A DNA stretch of 64,000 bases. Origin: Daucus carota subsp. sativus (taxonomy: Eukaryota > Streptophyta > Magnoliopsida > Apiales > Apiaceae). The stretch lies in contig NC_030387.2 of assembly GCF_001625215.2 (NCBI RefSeq), positions 35,673,606 to 35,737,605 of the forward strand, read 5' to 3'. Below the pieces are notes generated by a model. It saw nothing but the letters and a program-made list of their open reading frames with translations. It made no database searches and was not told where the DNA came from. The position numbers were made by a program, and so were the translations under genes. Below, one piece after another: positions 60,458-64,000 of this stretch. How positions within the stretch are numbered: position 1 is the first letter of the stretch; each line of letters starts with the position of its first letter.

Positions 60458-61833
60458 TGTTAGCGATTTTACAACTTATACGCAAGTGCACGTATCGTTA
60501 CAAGTAGTATATTTATTCGTTCCCACAGAGACTAAAAATAAGTTGTTAAGTACCATACACCATTGTTCTCCTAATTCAAGTTAAAGTACACATTGGCTAA
60601 AAAAAGTTAAAATAATTAACACTAGAGAACTAACTAACACAACTTCAATGACAAGATTAACAAGATAGGCCTAAAACTTCATCTTTTGATATCAACAAGT
60701 ATCTCATCATACATCAATTCTCATGGTCTAATCTAATTACTAATCTAAGGCTAACAAGTATTCATAAGGACCTTCCGAATCTCAAATGACTCTTATTTAT
60801 GAATTAACCCCCATATCCCTATGTAGAATTTAAACTCATAAATAGCATTAAACATCACCTTAATCGACTACCCAAGGTGCTTAGGTACATTCCTGTCCCA
60901 ACCACAAATCAATATAAAAATTTAATCTTAGGCTATGTTGATTGAGTCCAAACTTAAGATTTCTCTCCCAAGTCCTCTTAAGTTACTAGTTCAATCTCAA
61001 AGGTGATCAATCCTTGAGAAGCAATATGCACAAATCAACATAAGCAATCAATATGACCACAAGAATAGAGAAATGAAGAAACAACTTATATATAATCAAT
61101 AGAATCCATTAAAGGCCTATAAGAGAAATTAGTTCAACATCACACTACTAAGAACTAAACACAAGTATAAAGACATCAAATCCATGTTACAATTAAGAAA
61201 GGTAAAGAAGAGAAGAAAAACTCTATATTTGTCTCTTCCAATTGCTTTCTTCCTCCTTGCTCTCTTGCGTGCAACTTCTTTCTGTATCTCCCTCCCTGTG
61301 TCTATTGTCTCATTTTTGTAACTTCTCTCCTGTGATGTTTTTGTGTCTCTTGGCCCATGTAACTCCCAAGCCCATTAGAAAACAAAACAATAACTGATCT
61401 ATTTTACCTATACTATATTTTGAATAAAATAAATACTACAAATAAGTTTCTCAAATAGAATAGGACTTCAAAGTAGAAAATTCGGACTTTCTGCTTCTGG
61501 CCATATTCTGGGCTGATTGGAATGTCAATAAATTCTGAAACCTTACTTGAATTAAAGGTCTTCTCGCAAGCTTTCCAACGGCTGTTTACGGGCCCAAAAC
61601 GGACTTACAGAACTCCGGCTATGATCAAAACAATGAACACAACACAATTAATCCCAAAATCCGAATTTTGCTAGAAATCACTTCAAATAATGCACTTTTT
61701 GCTCCATTCCTTCTATTATGATAATTCTTTATTTTCTACAAGAAAACATGAAAATATATATTAAATAAAATCCAGTTTCATGCAAAAGTAATTAAAATAT
61801 GGGAAAAATGTGTGTTATAAATATCACACATCA
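60458..61833 (-). repeat. 3' LTR of the Athila/Tat-like element, 1376 bp
   Basis: On the minus strand it starts TGATGTGTGATATTTATAAC and ends AAAATCGCTAACA, so the TG...CA rule holds. It is preceded on that strand by the purine-rich tract. Without the 5' LTR, its age cannot be estimated. Confidence 0.65.
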
Positions 61834-61852
61834 AACATCCCCACACTTAAAC
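61834..61852 (-). other. Polypurine-like tract next to the 3' LTR
   Basis: Minus strand gtttaagtgtggggatgtt directly abuts the LTR start, where the plus-strand primer should lie. A similar ctcaagtgtggggaggtac occurs at about 63180-63200 without an LTR behind it. Confidence 0.6.
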
Positions 61853-63341
61853 TTTTGCACGTCCTCGGGCAAAGAAAGAATGCAAATAAAAATTACTTCT
61901 AAACTTATTAACACCACTTTCGGAGGCGACACGATTGCATTGAGCATATGCAACAAGCCTTTAAACCCCTAGGCAGCCCTAGTGGGACGAGTTTTGTCTC
62001 GTGAGGGCCTATAGTGAATGTACCCACAAAATCCATCTAGCTCATATAATAATAATATAGATGACCATAAGAACACAAGAACTGCAACTACATGAATGCA
62101 ACTAACAATTAAAATGCAATGGATCCCAATAGTAATAGTGTCTCCCAAATCAGTGATAACCCTCAGGATGTGCAACAAGTTTCGACACATCAAGCTCACA
62201 CCACAATATCACAACTTAGTGAACAAAAATGCAGAGTGTGCGTGTGTGCTTTTCTTAACAACATGCTCTTCTTTGAATTAAGAACAAAGATATACGAACT
62301 TCAACATGACAAATCATGTGAGTTAATAGCTCCTAAGTTGAGTACTAGAATAGATCCTAAACACTTTGCTACTTAGAACTAGCTATCATTCAAGATGACT
62401 AGGAGTTTCTATGTGTTCTTTTTATTGCTATAATACTACTATTTTTTTTCACATGCTCGGTCTAAGGTCAGGACGCTCCTCAGGGCAAGTGAGTTACGAC
62501 CACCTAAAGACTTCACAAGCTCTTTTTCTCTTTTTTTTTTCTTTTTTTTTTAAGCCAAATAATTCTCCAGTAATCAAGGGTAATGAAAAGTCACCAAGAA
62601 AATATCTTTCAAGTACAATTGCACTTATTACCAGCACAAGTACATGGGTCGTCCCTCTCATGTGTGTCACCCGTTGATCTCAAAGGAGTATTTGATGCTT
62701 TATTAATCTCTTTTTTTTTTTTTTCGAACACGTTTACACCCCAAAGTCATCTCAAACTTAAGCATTTATGTACTAAGCTCAAAAGGGAATAGACAAAATT
62801 CTAATCATCAACAAGTGGCTACCCCTCAAGAAGTAAGTGTACCTAAGTCTCAATTCGAAATTCAAGAGCATGATAGTTTGTGTCAATAAATAAGCTCTGC
62901 ACTAGTGACACTATGCACGTAACATTGCTAATATGTGATCATAGCAAGAGTATAATAAAAACATGCTACACATAGTATCATCATAGGCTACTAACTTGGG
63001 ATATTACATTATGGGATCATGCTATGTTATGCAATGAACTAACATAAAATACTACTATATGAACTAATATATGCAATGCATGAGTATCTATCTTAACATG
63101 ATATGATCATCCAACTATTTTATAAGACTAGAGTTATTTTTAATTTTTCAAAATTTTCAATTTTTTTTTTTATTGAGAGTACCTCCCCACACTTGAGTGA
63201 GACATTGCCCTCAATGACTCTGAAGGAACAAAATAACTAACTACTTCTCCTAAAAGAGAACTAATAACTAAAAAAAATAAAAAAAATAAAATAAAATAAA
63301 ATATTTAACTACAAAGAAAAGAAAGAGAACTCCCCTAGGTG
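61853..63341 (-). other. Internal non-coding spacer of the Athila/Tat-like element
   Basis: Between the ORF stop and the polypurine tract. AT-rich with several long T runs on the plus strand (62440-62555, 62707-62723). Frames of 60-90 codons on both strands show no domain resemblance. Long 3' spacers are usual in Athila/Tat elements. Confidence 0.55.
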
Positions 63342-64000
63342 TCAAGGCATATGAGGCGGACCCTGATGCCTGACGCAGTGCAAGACCTCTGTCAATTGTC
63401 TAGACATGCTCTCGTGTAGATTTGAAATATCCGTGCGAACAACTCTGATATCTGCTTTTAAATCATTAACAACGTCTTCGAGCACCGCTACTCGATTAAC
63501 CAACGAAGCAACAGAGTTATTCTCCACTACTGGCTCACTAACTCGTGGCTCCACTACCGGCTCTAAAGAAGTGTTTCTACTTTCCGGAGGTATAATCTCA
63601 TATCGGTCCCCTGATAAACGTATGAAGCGCATAGTAACCAATGTTGAGAAATCAAGAATCTTGGCTGGCTGCATAGTAAGAGAAGAAAGCGACTGATCAG
63701 AAATTTTGAGATGTGAAGCAATCATGCTTACAAAACCACCAACCACTATTGGACCATCTTTCTGAGCTATCACCTCGTTCATCCGTTTACCAAACAGAAT
63801 TGCGAAATCCACTTTGGATTTTTTGTGAACGCAATACAATATAGTCAATTCAGGTTTTGATACCGGACCAATGCTCCCACGACCAAATAGTGTATATGCG
63901 AACAATTTATAGATGTATCTGTATGCAGGGTCTACCATTGTGGAAGCCTTAGAAGTTCGCCCTGAATATGCTGCAGATTTCTTTGTCGTTAGTGTTTGCC
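63342..64000 (-). CDS. Athila-type retrotransposon ORF, partial at its N-terminal side
   Basis: The frame is open from the window edge to the stop at 63342, so it covers about 218 residues and continues outside. The Met at 63938 need not be the start. Seen: PAYRYIYKLFAYTLFGRGS, then KPELTILYCVHKKSKVDFAI and VVGGFVSMIASHLKI, matching the pattern I recall for the ATHILA ORF-1 / plant transposon protein family (YRYLHR...AYTxFGR, then a Val-Asp-Phe segment, then a GGxxxxIA segment). The C-terminal part has a coiled-coil-like stretch (VNRVAVLEDVVNDLKADIRV). Function in the element is not established. Its position just before the 3' spacer fits the extra ORF of Athila elements. Uninterrupted coding suggests a fairly young copy. 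Confidence 0.65.
   Translation of the reverse strand, partial: QTLTTKKSAAYSGRTSKASTMVDPAYRYIYKLFAYTLFGRGSIGPVSKPELTILYCVHKKSKVDFAILFGKRMNEVIAQKDGPIVVGGFVSMIASHLKISDQSLSSLTMQPAKILDFSTLVTMRFIRLSGDRYEIIPPESRNTSLEPVVEPRVSEPVVENNSVASLVNRVAVLEDVVNDLKADIRVVRTDISNLHESMSRQLTEVLHCVRHQGPPHMP

Larger units (their letters stand above)
60458..64000 (-). mobile_element. 3' part of an Athila/Tat-like Ty3 retrotransposon, reading leftward
   Basis: On the minus strand, in order: a long ORF open at the window edge (64000-63342), a 1.5-kb spacer with two ttaagtgtgggg-type motifs, a polypurine-like tract, and a complete LTR (61833-60458). Words such as cgcaagtgcacgtatcgt and cgttcccacagaga near the LTR end are familiar from plant Athila/Tat elements (recall, not a search). 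The 5' LTR and pol are beyond the window. Confidence 0.7.

Noticed and set aside
1..64000. CRISPR arrays, bacterial operons, ribosomal RNA genes
   Set aside because: Direct repeats seen are plant transposon or duplication derived; gene structures are intron-containing and eukaryotic; no rRNA sequence was recognised.

Overview
The window looks like a nuclear chromosome segment of a eudicot flowering plant. Support comes from plant-only protein families (PLS-class pentatricopeptide repeat protein, KRP cell-cycle inhibitor, plant B3 factor, PLAC8/PCR protein, class B heat stress factor), short GT-AG introns, AT-rich spacers, Stowaway-type MITEs, and plant Ty3 elements of the Tekay and Athila/Tat kind. 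Species cannot be read from the sequence.

Layout. 1-11483: a Ty3 (Tekay-like chromovirus) LTR retrotransposon whose 5' LTR is cut by the window edge. Its gag-pol is full of stops and frameshifts, yet the 568 comparable LTR bases match. The 3' LTR holds a 498-bp perfect tandem duplication. 11484-14212: a field of diverged repeats opening with a perfect hairpin. 14615-15039: a MITE-like element. 16444-18339 (-): intronless PPR gene. 25573-26480 (+): four-exon KRP/ICK cyclin-dependent kinase inhibitor. 30049-33364 (-): nine-exon membrane protein of the At3g27390 family. 36983-39990 (+): seven-exon B3-domain protein. 40568-41272 (+): three-exon PCR/PLAC8 cysteine-rich membrane protein. 42296-44835 (-): seven-exon centrin whose first coding exon is only the ATG. 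46059-58690: a direct tandem duplication of about 6.1-6.5 kb, each unit carrying an intact two-exon class B heat stress factor gene on the minus strand. 60458-64000 (-): the 3' end of an Athila/Tat-like Ty3 element with a complete 3' LTR and a partial ORF open at the window edge.

The genes form no operon or pathway; they are ordinary single-copy euchromatic genes separated by MITE-rich spacers and bounded by two LTR elements. The most informative part is the HSF duplication. MITEs shared by both units, or present in only one, order events in time. Exon 1 plus the upstream region is almost identical between the copies, while exon 2 and the flanks have clearly diverged, which points to gene conversion. 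Exon coordinates were assigned by hand from splice sites, reading frame and family knowledge. All multi-exon models close in frame, with total lengths divisible by three.
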